A stretch of 64,000 nucleotides of DNA from Shewanella avicenniae (GTDB taxonomy: Bacteria > Pseudomonadota > Gammaproteobacteria > Enterobacterales > Shewanellaceae), in the NCBI RefSeq assembly GCF_017354945.1, contig NZ_CP071503.1:1240001-1304000 (forward strand). The letters are read 5' to 3'. The position numbers and the translations under genes were made by a program. Shown here in pieces: positions 14,171 through 23,948 of this stretch. Under the pieces are notes generated by a model. That model made no database searches. It saw only the letters and a list, made by a program, of their open reading frames with translations, and was not told the origin of the DNA. Positions within the stretch are counted from its first letter, which is position 1, and every line of letters starts with the position of its first letter.

Positions 14171-14971
14171 ATGGAACTTATACAAATATTTGTTGTTTGC
14201 GCCCTGCTTGGTTCAATCGTGGGTTTCTCTGCTGGCTTATTGGGGATTGGTGGCGGTCTAATTGCAGTGCCCGCATTACTGTATATTCTTCCTTGGGCAG
14301 GAGTACCGGCGCAATCTATTCCCCATGTTGCGATCGCAACCTCCTTGTCCGCCATTATTCTCACTTCGTTTTCTTCTGCTCGTGCGCATCATAAGCGGGG
14401 CAATATCGAATGGTCACTGTTTTTGCCTATGTTGCCGGGGACGGCGGTTGGGGCTCTGTGCTCTGGTTTTATCGCTGAACTTATTGCCGGTGAAGACCTC
14501 AAAAAAGGGTTCGCGGTGTTCGTTATCCTGATGTCGATTAATATGGCATATCCGGTCAAACCTAAGGCAGAAGGGCGTAAATTACCGCCATTTCCAGTGC
14601 TGTTCATTGCATCAGCCATCATCGCTGTGCTGTCAGCCTTGATGGGGATTGGCGGAGGAACCTTAATGGTGCCGTTTCTTTGTTTCTGTGGTTTAGAAAT
14701 GAAAAAAGCGGTCGGATTTTCCTCAGCTAACGGCCTTATCATCGCACTGTGGGGCAGTTTAGGGTATGTTATCGCCGGCTGGAACATTCAAGGGATGCCA
14801 GCGGGCTCGTTTGGTTACATTTATTTGCCAGCGTTGGTAGGCATTGTGGCAACGTCGATGCTGATAGCGCCGTTGGGAGCTAAAGCTGCGAGCACTTGGC
14901 CAACAGCAGTGCTGAAGAAAACCTTTGCGGCATTACTGCTCGTTGTCGGCCTAAAACTTATTTTAAGTTAA
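14171..14971 (+). CDS. TauE/SafE-family membrane protein (anion/sulfite exporter family)
   Basis: This 266-residue, very hydrophobic protein has about eight predicted membrane segments and the internal duplication typical of the TauE/SafE family: GFSAGLLGIGGGLIAVPALLY near the N-terminus and ALMGIGGGTLMVPFL in the second half. Members export or import small sulfur-containing anions, but the substrate cannot be told from sequence. It starts 57 bp after ptsP and ends 34 bp before lgt, so it may share a transcript with either. The family call is firm; the function is open. Confidence 0.88.
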   Translation: MELIQIFVVCALLGSIVGFSAGLLGIGGGLIAVPALLYILPWAGVPAQSIPHVAIATSLSAIILTSFSSARAHHKRGNIEWSLFLPMLPGTAVGALCSGFIAELIAGEDLKKGFAVFVILMSINMAYPVKPKAEGRKLPPFPVLFIASAIIAVLSALMGIGGGTLMVPFLCFCGLEMKKAVGFSSANGLIIALWGSLGYVIAGWNIQGMPAGSFGYIYLPALVGIVATSMLIAPLGAKAASTWPTAVLKKTFAALLLVVGLKLILS

Positions 14972-15005
14972 CGACTTATTCTTATACCAGGAAGTACAAA
15001 ATACT

Positions 15006-15842
15006 ATGGCATTGCAGTTTCCTGACATTGACCCAATTATCGTAAAATTTGGTCCGTTTGACCTTTTCGGACATTCTTTTGAGCCCGCATTGCGCTGGTA
15101 TGGCTTTATGTATCTGGTGGGCTTTGTCGCAGCGTTAGTGTTACTGAATCGCAAAGCTGATCGCAGTAATGGCCTGTGGACTCGGGATCAAGTTTCTGAT
15201 CTGTTGTTTTATTGCTTTCTTGGGGTAATTCTCGGTGGTCGTATCGGCTATGTGCTGGTGTATCACTTTGATTATTTTCTTGCAGACCCGTTTTATCTGT
15301 TAAAAATCACTGAAGGTGGCATGTCATTCCATGGCGGCTTGGTTGGGGTGATTTTGGCAATGATGTTTACTGCCTTTAAACGTAAGTGTAGCTTTTGGGC
15401 GGTGTCCGATATTGTGGCTCCAGTGGTGCCGATTGGCCTAGGCGCTGGCCGAATTGGCAACTTCATTAATGGTGAGTTGTGGGGCAGAACCACCGATGTT
15501 CCTTGGGGAATGGTGTTTCCTAGCGGTGGTCCGTTGCCGCGTCATCCATCACAGCTGTACCAGTTTGCGCTCGAGGGCGTCGCACTCTTTCTGTTGCTTT
15601 ATTGGTTCAGCAAACGTACGTCAAAAGCGGGTGCTGTGTCAGGGATGTTTTTGCTCGGTTATGGTATTTTCCGCTGCGTGGCGGAGTTAGTTCGCCAACC
15701 AGATACACAGATGGGCTATTACTGGTTTGGGTTGACTATGGGGCAAATTCTGTCGATCCCGATGATCCTGTTTGGTCTGTACCTGATTTTGAGAAAAGAT
15801 AAACATATTGCCGCGACTAAGCCGGTGAAAGGAAAGCAATAA
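15006..15842 (+). CDS. lgt: Prolipoprotein diacylglyceryl transferase Lgt
   Basis: This is a 278-residue inner-membrane enzyme that transfers diacylglycerol from phosphatidylglycerol to the lipobox cysteine of prolipoproteins, the first step of lipoprotein maturation. The Lgt signature GRIGNFINGELWGR (about residues 148-161) and the conserved HGGLVGV are present, along with the N-terminal FGPFDLFGHSFEPALRWYGFMYLVGF. There are seven or so membrane segments. The stop codon abuts the thyA start with no gap, giving the lgt-thyA pair found in many gammaproteobacteria. Because both are essential or near-essential, intact reading frames are expected and seen. Confidence 0.97.
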   Translation: MALQFPDIDPIIVKFGPFDLFGHSFEPALRWYGFMYLVGFVAALVLLNRKADRSNGLWTRDQVSDLLFYCFLGVILGGRIGYVLVYHFDYFLADPFYLLKITEGGMSFHGGLVGVILAMMFTAFKRKCSFWAVSDIVAPVVPIGLGAGRIGNFINGELWGRTTDVPWGMVFPSGGPLPRHPSQLYQFALEGVALFLLLYWFSKRTSKAGAVSGMFLLGYGIFRCVAELVRQPDTQMGYYWFGLTMGQILSIPMILFGLYLILRKDKHIAATKPVKGKQ

Positions 15843-16637
15843 ATGCGACAATACCTTGATTTAATGCAACATGTGCTTGATAACGGTGCGGTGAAAACTG
15901 ACCGCACTGGCACAGGTACTCGTTCTGTATTTGGTTATCAAATGCGCTTTGACTTGAGCAAAGGCTTCCCGTTGGTCACCACCAAAAAGTGCCACTTACG
16001 CTCAATCATTCATGAACTGTTGTGGTTTTTGCAGGGCGATACCAATATTGCTTACTTGAAAGAAAATAATGTCTCTATTTGGGACGAGTGGGCGGATGAA
16101 AATGGTGATTTAGGCCCAGTGTACGGCGCGCAATGGCGTAGCTGGCCGACCCCTGATGGCCAACACATTGACCAAATTACCCAAGTGATTGAGCAGATTA
16201 AGCAACAGCCGGATTCGCGTAGGCTGATCGTTTCAGCGTGGAACGTAGCTGAGTTAGATAAAATGGCCTTAGCGCCGTGCCATGCGTTTTTCCAGTTTTA
16301 TGTGGCAGACGGTAAACTGTCTTGTCAGCTGTATCAACGCAGTTGTGATATCTTCCTAGGGTTGCCGTTTAACATTGCAAGTTACGCATTGCTGACCATG
16401 ATGGTGGCACAACAATGTGATTTGGCATTAGGCGAGTTTGTCTGGACGGGGGGAGATACTCATTTATATTCCAACCACTTAGAACAAACTGCACTGCAGT
16501 TGAGCCGTGAACCGCGGGCGTTGCCTACCATGACTATTCTGCGTAAGCCCGATTCAATTTTCGATTATCGTTTCGAAGATTTTGAGCTGAGCGGCTATGA
16601 TCCGCACCCGCATATTAAAGCCCCTGTTGCTATCTAA
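15843..16637 (+). CDS. thyA: Thymidylate synthase ThyA
   Basis: This is a 264-residue, folate-dependent thymidylate synthase converting dUMP to dTMP. The nucleophile is Cys146 in [12 protein letters not shown]. The arginine pair in [11 protein letters not shown] and the folate/dUMP motifs [19 protein letters not shown] and GDTHLYSNH are all present. Length equals E. coli ThyA. It begins directly after the lgt stop codon, so translation is probably coupled. A strong terminator closes the unit. Confidence 0.98.
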   Translation: MRQYLDLMQHVLDNGAVKTDRTGTGTRSVFGYQMRFDLSKGFPLVTTKKCHLRSIIHELLWFLQGDTNIAYLKENNVSIWDEWADENGDLGPVYGAQWRSWPTPDGQHIDQITQVIEQIKQQPDSRRLIVSAWNVAELDKMALAPCHAFFQFYVADGKLSCQLYQRSCDIFLGLPFNIASYALLTMMVAQQCDLALGEFVWTGGDTHLYSNHLEQTALQLSREPRALPTMTILRKPDSIFDYRFEDFELSGYDPHPHIKAPVAI

Positions 16638-16653
16638 TGTTCTTTTCTAAAGT

Positions 16654-16696
16654 GCCAGTTAACTCGGAAAAACCGAGTTAACTGGCAAATTCTTTC
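16654..16696 (+). terminator. Rho-independent terminator after thyA
   Basis: A perfect 14-bp inverted repeat, GCCAGTTAACTCGG (16654-16667) / CCGAGTTAACTGGC (16673-16686), has an AAAAA loop and is followed by AAATTCTTT. The stem is unusually long. The T-tract is short, so it may also act as an mRNA 3' stabiliser. Confidence 0.8.
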
Positions 16697-16758
16697 GATT
16701 ATTACTGTTTATCTGGCTTGGCTATACTCAATTAATTGTTGAGTTTTGGAGTCAAGTA

Positions 16759-17934
16759 ATGGAAAAGGCTATTCGCAACTTTCTTAGCCAAGAGTCGGCT
16801 GGGGGGATCTTGCTACTCGTTGCAGTGGCGCTCGCGATGTTGTTCGCCAATACCCCGTTAGTCGGTTTGTATCAGGGAATGTTAGATACACCGCTGCAAA
16901 TCCGTCTCGGTGCTTTAGATATTAACAAGCCATTGTTACTGTGGATTAACGATGGTTTGATGGCACTGTTCTTTCTGCTTATCGGCCTAGAAGTGAAGCG
17001 CGAGCTATTAGAAGGCGCGTTATCGAGTGTAGCTAAAGCGTCTTTGCCGACATTTGCCGCAATCGGCGGCATGTTGTTCCCAGCACTTATTTACGCGGCT
17101 TTTAACTATCATGATGAATTCACCTTAGGTGGTTGGGCAATTCCCGCTGCCACCGATATCGCCTTTGCCTTAGGTATCATGGCGTTGCTGGGTAGCCGCG
17201 TGCCTGTGGCCTTGAAAGTGTTCCTGTTAGCCTTGGCTATCATCGATGACCTTGGCGTGATCGTCATTATCGCCTTGTTCTATAGCGCTGACTTGTCGGT
17301 CACCAGTTTAGTGATTGCCGCCGCGGCAGTTGTTGGCTTGATTGCGCTCAATCGAAAAGGGGTGACTTCACTTGGTGCTTATGGTGTTGTTGGCCTCATC
17401 TTGTGGGTTGCGGTACTGAAGTCCGGTGTGCACGCCACGCTTGCTGGCGTCATTATTGCCTTTGCGATCCCGCTGCGCGGTAACAATGGACATTCACCGT
17501 CAGAGCACTTGGAGCACAGTCTGCATCCTTGGAGTAATTTCGTTATTTTGCCGCTGTTTGCATTTGCAAACGCGGGGGTGTCGCTTGGCGGTGTATCGGC
17601 AGAAAGTTTGATATCACCGGTACCAATCGGCATTGCTTTAGGCTTGTTATTGGGTAAACCGTTAGGGGTGATGCTGTTTAGTTTCGTTGCGGTGAAGCTA
17701 CGATGGGCTGAACTACCTGAAGGTATCGGTTGGCGTCATATCGCGCCCGTAGCTGTGATGTGCGGTATTGGCTTTACCATGTCGATGTTTATCGCCTCGT
17801 TAGCATTTGAACATGGCGGCGTAATTTACGGAGATCTAGCACGGCTAGGCATTTTGATGGGGTCAATGGTAGCTGCGGTGGTTGGCTATCTATGGTTATC
17901 CAAAACATTACCAGAAACCGGAGGTCGAGTATGA
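16759..17934 (+). CDS. nhaA: Na+/H+ antiporter NhaA
   Basis: This is a 391-residue inner-membrane sodium/proton antiporter with twelve or so membrane segments. The ion-binding aspartates Asp163 and Asp164 are in [16 protein letters not shown], with the same numbering as E. coli NhaA. The block [21 protein letters not shown] is also characteristic. It confers sodium and alkaline-pH tolerance. The stop codon overlaps the next start (ATGA), so a small secreted protein is translationally coupled to it. A LysR regulator of NhaR type follows, as in E. coli, although there no gene intervenes. Confidence 0.97.
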   Translation: MEKAIRNFLSQESAGGILLLVAVALAMLFANTPLVGLYQGMLDTPLQIRLGALDINKPLLLWINDGLMALFFLLIGLEVKRELLEGALSSVAKASLPTFAAIGGMLFPALIYAAFNYHDEFTLGGWAIPAATDIAFALGIMALLGSRVPVALKVFLLALAIIDDLGVIVIIALFYSADLSVTSLVIAAAAVVGLIALNRKGVTSLGAYGVVGLILWVAVLKSGVHATLAGVIIAFAIPLRGNNGHSPSEHLEHSLHPWSNFVILPLFAFANAGVSLGGVSAESLISPVPIGIALGLLLGKPLGVMLFSFVAVKLRWAELPEGIGWRHIAPVAVMCGIGFTMSMFIASLAFEHGGVIYGDLARLGILMGSMVAAVVGYLWLSKTLPETGGRV

Positions 17935-18314
17935 AAGCATGGCTTATAGGCGCAGGGTTGATGGTGGGAATGCTTCCCGCTGCACAGGGTTCACAGTTGG
18001 CGGCATGTAAAACGGAGGTCACATCAACAGCCTGTGCCAGTTACTTGGAAGGAATGGTGGATGGGGTGCTGCTTTACAAACCCAAAGCTGTGGGGGCTCG
18101 TTTAGACAGTGATGACTACGCCTCGCGTGCGCTCAAGTATCGAGGCGGTAAACGCTACCAAGAGGCCAATCGACAATACTGTTTAGACCGTCTGCCTGAG
18201 CGCAATAATTTAGTGATGGCGCTTGTCGAAGGTTTTGAATCAGGTACCATCGTGTCTCAGGAATCTTTAGAACAGGCAGTGTTTAGTCTGGTTGATTGTC
18301 AGCGTATGAATTAG
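17931..18314 (+). CDS. Small exported cysteine-containing protein coupled to nhaA
   Basis: This 127-residue protein starts at the ATG at 17931, overlapping the nhaA stop by 4 bp, with GGAGGT immediately upstream. A signal peptide is clear ([20 protein letters not shown]). Cleavage after AQG is likely; LAAC at residues 23-26 also fits a lipobox, though it sits somewhat after the hydrophobic core, so lipoprotein status is uncertain. The mature part has four cysteines (in [23 protein letters not shown] and LVDCQRM), suggesting two disulfides in the periplasm. The pattern CxxYLxGMVDG resembles Rap1a/Tai-type periplasmic proteins, but I cannot confirm this. Its place between nhaA and nhaR suggests a role linked to the antiporter; that is inference. 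Confidence 0.8.
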   Translation: MKAWLIGAGLMVGMLPAAQGSQLAACKTEVTSTACASYLEGMVDGVLLYKPKAVGARLDSDDYASRALKYRGGKRYQEANRQYCLDRLPERNNLVMALVEGFESGTIVSQESLEQAVFSLVDCQRMN

Positions 18315-18327
18315 CACAGGAGGCGGG

Positions 18328-19227
18328 ATGTCGCATTTGAACTATAACCATCTTTATTATTTTTGGATGGTGAATAAGAAAGGTTCTGTGACCAAAGCCG
18401 CCGAAACACTTTGCTTAACTCCGCAAACCATTACTGGGCAGATCCGCGCCTTTGAGGAACGTCTTAACGGCGCGGTTTTTAAACGTAATGGGCGCAAATT
18501 AGAACCCACAGAACTGGGTGAACTGGTATTTCGCTACGCCGATAAGATGTTTGCCCTGTCGTATGAGATGCTTGATGTACTGAACTATCGTCAAGATAAC
18601 AGTGTGTTGTTTGAGGTGGGCGTTGCAGACGCCTTGTCTAAAACGCTGGTGGGCAAAGTCTTGATGTCAGTGATGCCGCTCGATGGCACCACAAAAATTG
18701 CCTGTTACGAGGCAACTCATGAAGGACTGATGGAACGCTTACGTGCACATAAACTTGATGTGATTTTATCGGACTGTGCTGGGGACTCGTTAAAGTACAC
18801 CGAGATTCTGTCAAAAAAATTGGGTGAGAGTGATATCGCCTTTTTTTACCACCTACCGATGGCTAGGCCATTTCCCGCCTGCTTACTTGATGCGCCGTTA
18901 TTAATTCCAAGTAAAAAATCGTCACTCGGGCAGCAGTTATATCAATGGTTTGATGAGTTAGATCTGTCCATCACAATTGCTGGTGAATTTGATGATGCGG
19001 CGATGATGCGCGAATTTGGCTATATGGGGCGGGGGATTTTTGTCGCGCCTGCGATTTACACCCAAGATATTGTCGCACGTGGCATGCAGTTGCTGGGCAC
19101 TGCGGCCGAAATTAAAGAAGAGTACCATCTGATTTTTGCTGAGCGTATGATTCAGCATCCATCGGTTAAGTTATTGCTGAACAGTGATTTTACCGGATTG
19201 TTTTCAGGTCACGATTCGCCGATTTGA
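18328..19227 (+). CDS. nhaR: LysR-family regulator NhaR
   Basis: This is a 299-residue LysR-type transcription factor. The N-terminal MSHLNYNHLYYFWMVNKKGSVTKAAETLCLTPQTITGQIRAFEERL is close to E. coli NhaR (written here in pieces: LNYNHLYYFW, GSVTKAAETL, TPQTITGQI). The effector-binding half shows EVGVADALSKTLV and GRGIFVAPAIY. NhaR senses sodium and activates nhaA. It follows the small exported protein by 13 bp with a GGAGG ribosome-binding site, so nhaA, the small gene and nhaR appear to form one operon. Confidence 0.93.
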   Translation: MSHLNYNHLYYFWMVNKKGSVTKAAETLCLTPQTITGQIRAFEERLNGAVFKRNGRKLEPTELGELVFRYADKMFALSYEMLDVLNYRQDNSVLFEVGVADALSKTLVGKVLMSVMPLDGTTKIACYEATHEGLMERLRAHKLDVILSDCAGDSLKYTEILSKKLGESDIAFFYHLPMARPFPACLLDAPLLIPSKKSSLGQQLYQWFDELDLSITIAGEFDDAAMMREFGYMGRGIFVAPAIYTQDIVARGMQLLGTAAEIKEEYHLIFAERMIQHPSVKLLLNSDFTGLFSGHDSPI

Positions 19228-19299
19228 AACTTTGGGTTAATCGACAGCGTAAATCAGTACGAGTAAACTGGGTTCAGCGTTAATCACTGGAGTTTGTCA

Positions 19300-19551
19300 A
19301 TGACGGAACAGATGAGTTTTGCTCGTGTTAGATGGGCATGCCGTCGTGGTATGTTGGAGCTGGATGTGTTATTCCAGCCTTTTGTAGAAAATCACTATCA
19401 AGCGATGTCAGAAATGGATCAAGCGACATTTGTTCGCCTACTGGAATGCGAAGATCCTGAGTTGTTTGCCTGGTTTATGGGCCATAAACAATGCCCTGAT
19501 GCGGAACTGGCTGAGATGGTTGTGCGAGTTCGCGGGCGTGCAGCGCCATAG
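19300..19551 (+). CDS. sdhE: FAD assembly factor SdhE (CptB/YgfY)
   Basis: This is an 83-residue protein that promotes covalent flavin attachment to SdhA and FrdA. The RGxxE motif is at residues 16-20 (RRGMLELD), and the C-terminal half has the helical block DQATFVRLLECEDPELFAWFMG. The ATG at 19300 has CTGGAG upstream and gives the usual length. A TTG at 19294 would add two residues. The downstream YgfX gene overlaps its end. The sdhE-ygfX pair next to nadB is a common gammaproteobacterial arrangement. Confidence 0.94.
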   Translation: MTEQMSFARVRWACRRGMLELDVLFQPFVENHYQAMSEMDQATFVRLLECEDPELFAWFMGHKQCPDAELAEMVVRVRGRAAP

Positions 19552-19966
19552 TTTTCATTTAGCATCATCATTATGCCAGCAGTTGAGTTTTCTATTGCTG
19601 GCTGCTGCGCTGCTCAGTAGCTTCTGGCTTTGGCCTGATATCAAAGCAGCATTCTATCTCCCTCTAAAATATCTACTATTTACAGCAGTAGTCATTGCAC
19701 TAGTGTGGCAGTTTAGGCAGCTTAAAAAATGGCAACTGACATTTTCCCTCGATGAATATGGCAGGGGCCTTCAGCCCAGTGGTGCGCAGTTCTCGGTGGG
19801 AGACAAGCTGTGGGTGTCACCTTGGTTGACGATCTTTTTTATGCAAAAGGATGGACAAAAACTGCCCATCCTTTTATTTGCGGATATGTTCAGTGGTGAT
19901 GATTATCGTCATCTTTGCCGATTACTGCTGAATCGACGCCCATCACCCACCCAACCAGAGATTTAA
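19538..19966 (+). CDS. YgfX/CptA-family membrane protein
   Basis: This membrane protein of about 142 residues is read from the GTG at 19538, which overlaps the sdhE stop by 14 bp. It has two adjacent membrane segments ([17 protein letters not shown] and [15 protein letters not shown]) followed by a soluble part with [31 protein letters not shown] and [14 protein letters not shown], the YgfX layout. In E. coli YgfX has been described as the toxin partner of YgfY, but YgfY is now known mainly as SdhE, so a toxin role is doubtful. Its end overlaps the nadB stop tail-to-tail by 4 bp. The start is uncertain; longer starts run through sdhE in another frame. Confidence 0.8.
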   Translation: MQRHSFHLASSLCQQLSFLLLAAALLSSFWLWPDIKAAFYLPLKYLLFTAVVIALVWQFRQLKKWQLTFSLDEYGRGLQPSGAQFSVGDKLWVSPWLTIFFMQKDGQKLPILLFADMFSGDDYRHLCRLLLNRRPSPTQPEI

Positions 19967-21573
19967 TCTGGCTGTAGAATTGACGGTTTCGGGTTGTCGA
20001 TTTTGTTCGGATAATCGATGTTGTAATGTAAGCCGCGACTCTCTTTGCGTTGCATTGCACAGCGAATGATTAATTCCGACACCTGCACCAAGTTACGAAG
20101 CTCAAGTAAGTTGTTACTCACTCTAAAGTTGCTGTAATACTCATCAATCTCTTGTTGCAGCATAGTGACCCGGCGCAGCGCACGCTCAAGGCGTTTGTTG
20201 GAACGTACAATCCCTACATAGTCCCACATAAACAGGCGGAGTTCATGCCAGTTATGGGCAATGACCACTTCTTCATCAGAGTTAGAGACTTTGCTTTCAT
20301 CCCAGGCGGGAATATCTACTTCTTGCGCTTGCTTGGTTAATTGACTTTCGATGTCCTGCGCCGCTGCGCGCGCGAAGACTAAACATTCAAGCAGTGAATT
20401 ACTGGCCAAGCGGTTTGCACCATGTAGCCCAGTGTACGCAGTCTCACCGATGGCATATAAGCCATTGAGATCAGTTTGACCGTGCAAATCGGTCATCACA
20501 CCACCGCAGGTATAATGCGCGGCGGGCACGACTGGGATCGGCTGCTCAGTAATATCTATGCCTAATTCGAGACAGCGGCGGTAAATGGTTGGGAAATGCT
20601 TTTTAATAAACTCGCTATCTTTGTGTGAGATATCAAGATAGACACAGTCGGCGCCGAGCTTTTTCATTTGATGGTCGATGGCGCGCGCCACAATATCCCG
20701 TGGCGCTAATTCAGCGCGTTCATCATACTCAGGCATAAAGCGAGTACCGTCTGGGCGTAGTAGGTAGGCGCCTTCACCGCGCAACGCTTCTGTCAGCAAA
20801 AAGTTTCGCGCTTCGGCATGATATAAACAGGTTGGGTGAAATTGGTTAAATTCCATGTTGGCCACTCGACAGCCGGCACGCCACGCCATAGCGATGCCGT
20901 CACCCGAGGACACATCAGGGTTCGAGGTGTATTGATATACCTTAGATGAGCCGCCGGTTGATAACGCCACAAAACGCGCTTTGATGGTTTCAACCCGTTC
21001 TTGTGCACGATTCCACACATAAGCGCCTAATACCCGATTGCCTGAGCGACCAAGCTTACGGGTGGTAATCAAATCCACTGCGTTGTAGCGTTCAAGGACG
21101 GTAATATTTGGATGTGATTTGGCTTGCTGCTGCAGCGTGGTTTGCACTTCTTTGCCGGTTGCATCGGCCGCATGCAAAATGCGTCGATGGCTGTGACCAC
21201 CTTCTTGTGTCAGGTGATAGTGGCTTTCATCAATCGTACCGTCTGGATGTTCGTCTTTATCGAACGCAACACCGCACTCTATCAGCCATTGCATCGCGGC
21301 TTTGGCATTCTCGGCGGTGAAGGTCACCGCGGCTTTATCACACAAGCCCGCACCAGCGACCAAAGTGTCAGCCACATGGGATTCTATGGTATCCTCGACG
21401 TCGAATACTGACGCAATACCCCCTTGTGCATAATAGGTCGAACCTTCATTAAGTGGGCCTTTCGATAATACAGTGACTTTACAGTGCGGAGCGAGATGTA
21501 ACGCAAGTGTCAGACCGGCGGCACCACTGCCAATGATCAACACGTCTGTGAGGTGTTCAACGGCTTGTTTCAT
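19963..21573 (-). CDS. nadB: L-aspartate oxidase NadB
   Basis: This is a 536-residue flavoprotein that oxidises L-aspartate to iminoaspartate, the first step of de novo NAD synthesis. The FAD-binding motif [19 protein letters not shown] is near the N-terminus. The blocks [68 protein letters not shown] and [17 protein letters not shown] are family signatures. Length equals E. coli NadB (about 540). As in E. coli, it is divergent from rpoE. The quinone or fumarate acceptor role is family knowledge. Confidence 0.97.
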   Translation of the reverse strand: MKQAVEHLTDVLIIGSGAAGLTLALHLAPHCKVTVLSKGPLNEGSTYYAQGGIASVFDVEDTIESHVADTLVAGAGLCDKAAVTFTAENAKAAMQWLIECGVAFDKDEHPDGTIDESHYHLTQEGGHSHRRILHAADATGKEVQTTLQQQAKSHPNITVLERYNAVDLITTRKLGRSGNRVLGAYVWNRAQERVETIKARFVALSTGGSSKVYQYTSNPDVSSGDGIAMAWRAGCRVANMEFNQFHPTCLYHAEARNFLLTEALRGEGAYLLRPDGTRFMPEYDERAELAPRDIVARAIDHQMKKLGADCVYLDISHKDSEFIKKHFPTIYRRCLELGIDITEQPIPVVPAAHYTCGGVMTDLHGQTDLNGLYAIGETAYTGLHGANRLASNSLLECLVFARAAAQDIESQLTKQAQEVDIPAWDESKVSNSDEEVVIAHNWHELRLFMWDYVGIVRSNKRLERALRRVTMLQQEIDEYYSNFRVSNNLLELRNLVQVSELIIRCAMQRKESRGLHYNIDYPNKIDNPKPSILQPD

Positions 21574-21683
21574 GGGGTATTATGGATTGTTTATGTGATT
21601 CGTATAATCCTATACCAACAGAGAGTTGATAAGTAACTCTTTTGTTTTTGAAAACAGATTTCAAAAAATTAAAAGATCATTAA

Positions 21684-21710
21684 GAACTTTTTAAAAAGGC
21701 GCTGGTCTAC
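21684..21710 (+). promoter_or_regulatory. Sigma-E-type promoter upstream of rpoE
   Basis: GAACTT (21684-21689), a 16-bp spacer and TCTAC (21706-21710) match the sigma-E consensus (GAACTT, N16, TCTGA) at every position of the -35 and four of five in the -10. Located 65 bp before the rpoE start codon, it would give sigma-E autoregulation as in E. coli. The spacing and the perfect -35 are seen; activity is inferred. Confidence 0.65.
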
Positions 21711-21774
21711 ATACCTGAATGTAATTCGAGCGACTGAGAAATCAGCATTTTAGATTTGGGAGAAGTCGGCTCGA

Positions 21775-22353
21775 ATGAGTGGACAGATAAGTGATCAACA
21801 ACTCGTTGAACGAGTGCAACGCGGCGATAAGAATGCATTTAACCTGCTGGTACAGAAATACCAGAGTAAGGTAATCAATTTAATATCGCGTTATGTCCGC
21901 AACCAAGCGGATGTGGCAGATGTGGCGCAGGAAGCCTTTATTAAAGCTTACCGAGCATTGCCCAATTTCCGTGGTGAGAGTGCGTTCTATACTTGGTTGT
22001 ACAGAATTGCTGTGAATACAGCGAAGAACCATCTGGTATCTCAAGGGCGGCGAACGCCGAGTAATGATGTTGATGCCGATGAAGCAGAGTTTTATGACGG
22101 TAGTGATGCCCTAAAGGAGTTTGCTTCTCCTGAACGGTTAATGTTGTCAGACGAAATCAAGAAAGTCGTGTTTGACACCTTAGAGTCACTGCCCGAAGAG
22201 TTAAAAATGGCGATATCTTTACGTGAGCTTGATGGTATGAGCTACGAAGAGATTGCCAATGTGATGGATTGCCCAGTAGGTACTGTTCGTTCACGTATTT
22301 TCCGGGCGCGTGAAGCCATCGACAAAAAACTTCAGCCGTTGCTGGAGCGATAA
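21775..22353 (+). CDS. rpoE: Envelope-stress sigma factor RpoE (sigma-E)
   Basis: This is a 192-residue ECF sigma factor. Region 2 contains QKYQSKVINLISRYVRNQADVADVAQEAFIKAYRAL and region 4 contains LPEELKMAISLRELDGMSYEEIANVMDCPVGTVRSRIFRARE (quoted in the family as LREL-GLSYEEIA and GTVRSRI). It directs transcription of envelope-repair genes when RseA is degraded. It is the first gene of rpoE-rseA-rseB-rseC, and a sigma-E-like promoter precedes it. Length and start match E. coli RpoE (191 residues). Confidence 0.98.
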   Translation: MSGQISDQQLVERVQRGDKNAFNLLVQKYQSKVINLISRYVRNQADVADVAQEAFIKAYRALPNFRGESAFYTWLYRIAVNTAKNHLVSQGRRTPSNDVDADEAEFYDGSDALKEFASPERLMLSDEIKKVVFDTLESLPEELKMAISLRELDGMSYEEIANVMDCPVGTVRSRIFRAREAIDKKLQPLLER

Positions 22354-22380
22354 CCATCAATCTAACAGGTGAGTTAAGTA

Positions 22381-22992
22381 ATGGAAAAATTTGGTCAAGA
22401 GTGGGTCTCTGCGGTAGTGGATGGTGAAACCGATTCACACGCCCTAGCTGAGCTTGCTAGCGACAAAGCTTCTCATGAAAAGTGGCGCAATTACCATATG
22501 ATTGGTGATGCGATGAGAGGTGAACTTCCAGAGACAATTGATTTGGATCTTACTGCGCGTATCGCTGAAGCCATTGAACTAGAGCCAACAGTGATTGCAC
22601 CTGTGACCCAAACTGAAGTGCAACCTGCCGCAATCGTGGTGCAGGGCAATACCGCCAAAGTGGTGCCGTTTTACAAGCAGTTTGGTCAATACGCGATTGC
22701 CGCGACCGTGGCGATGATGGCGATTGTTGGTGTACAAAACATGAATCAAGAGCAAGCGGCGCCAGATACTGGTGTGCCTGCACTGGTTACGCGTCCGCTG
22801 CTTGGTAGTGCATCACCTGTGAGCTACCAAGGCCCTGCGGCTCAGCAACAAGGTTACACTAATGAGCAGTTGCGCGACCAAAGCCAACGCATCAATAGCT
22901 ACCTGCAAGATCATTTATTACAGCAAAGATTGAATGCAGCAGCCGTTGTGAATAACAATAAAGAGGAAACTCCAGCTCCGGCAAACCGTTAA
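22381..22992 (+). CDS. rseA: Anti-sigma-E factor RseA
   Basis: This is a 203-residue, single-pass inner-membrane protein. The cytoplasmic N-terminal domain (MEKFGQEWVSAVVDGETD, then HEKWRNYHMIGDAMRGELP) binds sigma-E. One membrane segment lies near residues 101-117 (QYAIAATVAMMAIVGVQ), and the periplasmic part is Gln-rich (LQDHLLQQRLNAAAVV). Regulated proteolysis by DegS and RseP would release sigma-E. It starts 27 bp after rpoE with AGGTGAG upstream. Confidence 0.95.
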   Translation: MEKFGQEWVSAVVDGETDSHALAELASDKASHEKWRNYHMIGDAMRGELPETIDLDLTARIAEAIELEPTVIAPVTQTEVQPAAIVVQGNTAKVVPFYKQFGQYAIAATVAMMAIVGVQNMNQEQAAPDTGVPALVTRPLLGSASPVSYQGPAAQQQGYTNEQLRDQSQRINSYLQDHLLQQRLNAAAVVNNNKEETPAPANR

Positions 22993-23002
22993 GGAATTAT
23001 TT

Positions 23003-23938
23003 TTGCGCGCTGTTATCCTGCTATTAATTGCGTTTGTTGCTCCTGTCTTTGCACAAGAGCAACTTACCGCAGAAGCTTGGCTCGACAATATGAGCCAAGC
23101 TTTGCATCAAAAACAGTTCAAAGCCTCCATTATTGAACTCGAAGCCGATCAAATCCGCCCAATTATCTACATGCATGGTGTAGTCAATAACACCGAAGTG
23201 GCGTTTTTAGAGCATTTAAATGGCCTAAAACGAAATGCAGTGCGAGTGGGTGATACCGTGACTTACCTCGAACACGAGCAGCAGGTTTATAGCATTCATG
23301 CTGATCGAATTCCTGGCATTATGCCGGATGCGTTTGCGGGGAATACCGCTGAACTCGTTGATGGTTACCAGTTGGTGCTTGGTGGTCGTTCACGTCTCGC
23401 GGGACGTGTTGGTCAGATGGTGCGGTTGATGCCAAAAGATGAGTACCGTTTCGCAGTCGTGGTGTGGATTGACACTGAAAGCTACTTGCCGCTGCGTTAC
23501 GACATCATCACCCAAGATAATAAATTGCTCGAACAATTGATGGTGGTTGAGCTGTTTATTGCCGATGAAACACCGTCACTGCTTGAAGATGCGTTCAAGC
23601 AAACTTGGCCAGCGGCAATGAGTCCATCGGAGCGCGAAGACGGCCAAAATTGGCAGTTTGATTGGCTCCCCGCTGGCTTCAAAGTTATTGTCCGCGATTC
23701 GCACCGGCTATTTAACAGCAAAGAAGCGGTGGAATATGTTGCGCTCACCGATGGTATCAGTAGTATCTCTGTCTATGTGGCGCGAATTGGTGAAGCGCCG
23801 TTGCCAGAAGAATTGATCACCCGCGATGGTATCGCCATGGCCACTCGACAAGTTGCTAATCAATATGAAGTGGTAGCGATTGGTAAGGTGCCGAAGGCGA
23901 CCTTAGTGCGGATCGCAGACAGCATTCGATTGCAGTGA
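23003..23938 (+). CDS. rseB: Periplasmic sigma-E regulator RseB
   Basis: This is a 311-residue protein with an N-terminal signal peptide (MRAVILLLIAFVAPVFAQ). The two-domain RseB fold is indicated by AEAWLDNMSQALHQKQF, YMHGVVNNTEVAFLEHLNG and the C-terminal WQFDWLPAGFKVI. RseB protects RseA from DegS and senses LPS or mislocalised lipoproteins. Translation appears to begin at a TTG (23003) with AAGGA at the expected distance. No better ATG exists before the signal peptide. Confidence 0.94.
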   Translation: MRAVILLLIAFVAPVFAQEQLTAEAWLDNMSQALHQKQFKASIIELEADQIRPIIYMHGVVNNTEVAFLEHLNGLKRNAVRVGDTVTYLEHEQQVYSIHADRIPGIMPDAFAGNTAELVDGYQLVLGGRSRLAGRVGQMVRLMPKDEYRFAVVVWIDTESYLPLRYDIITQDNKLLEQLMVVELFIADETPSLLEDAFKQTWPAAMSPSEREDGQNWQFDWLPAGFKVIVRDSHRLFNSKEAVEYVALTDGISSISVYVARIGEAPLPEELITRDGIAMATRQVANQYEVVAIGKVPKATLVRIADSIRLQ

Positions 23939-23948
23939 GGACAACATC

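Noticed and set aside
19538..19966. YgfX as the toxin of a toxin-antitoxin pair with SdhE
   Set aside because: The older toxin claim is weakened by the proven role of SdhE in flavinylation; nothing in the sequence shows toxicity.
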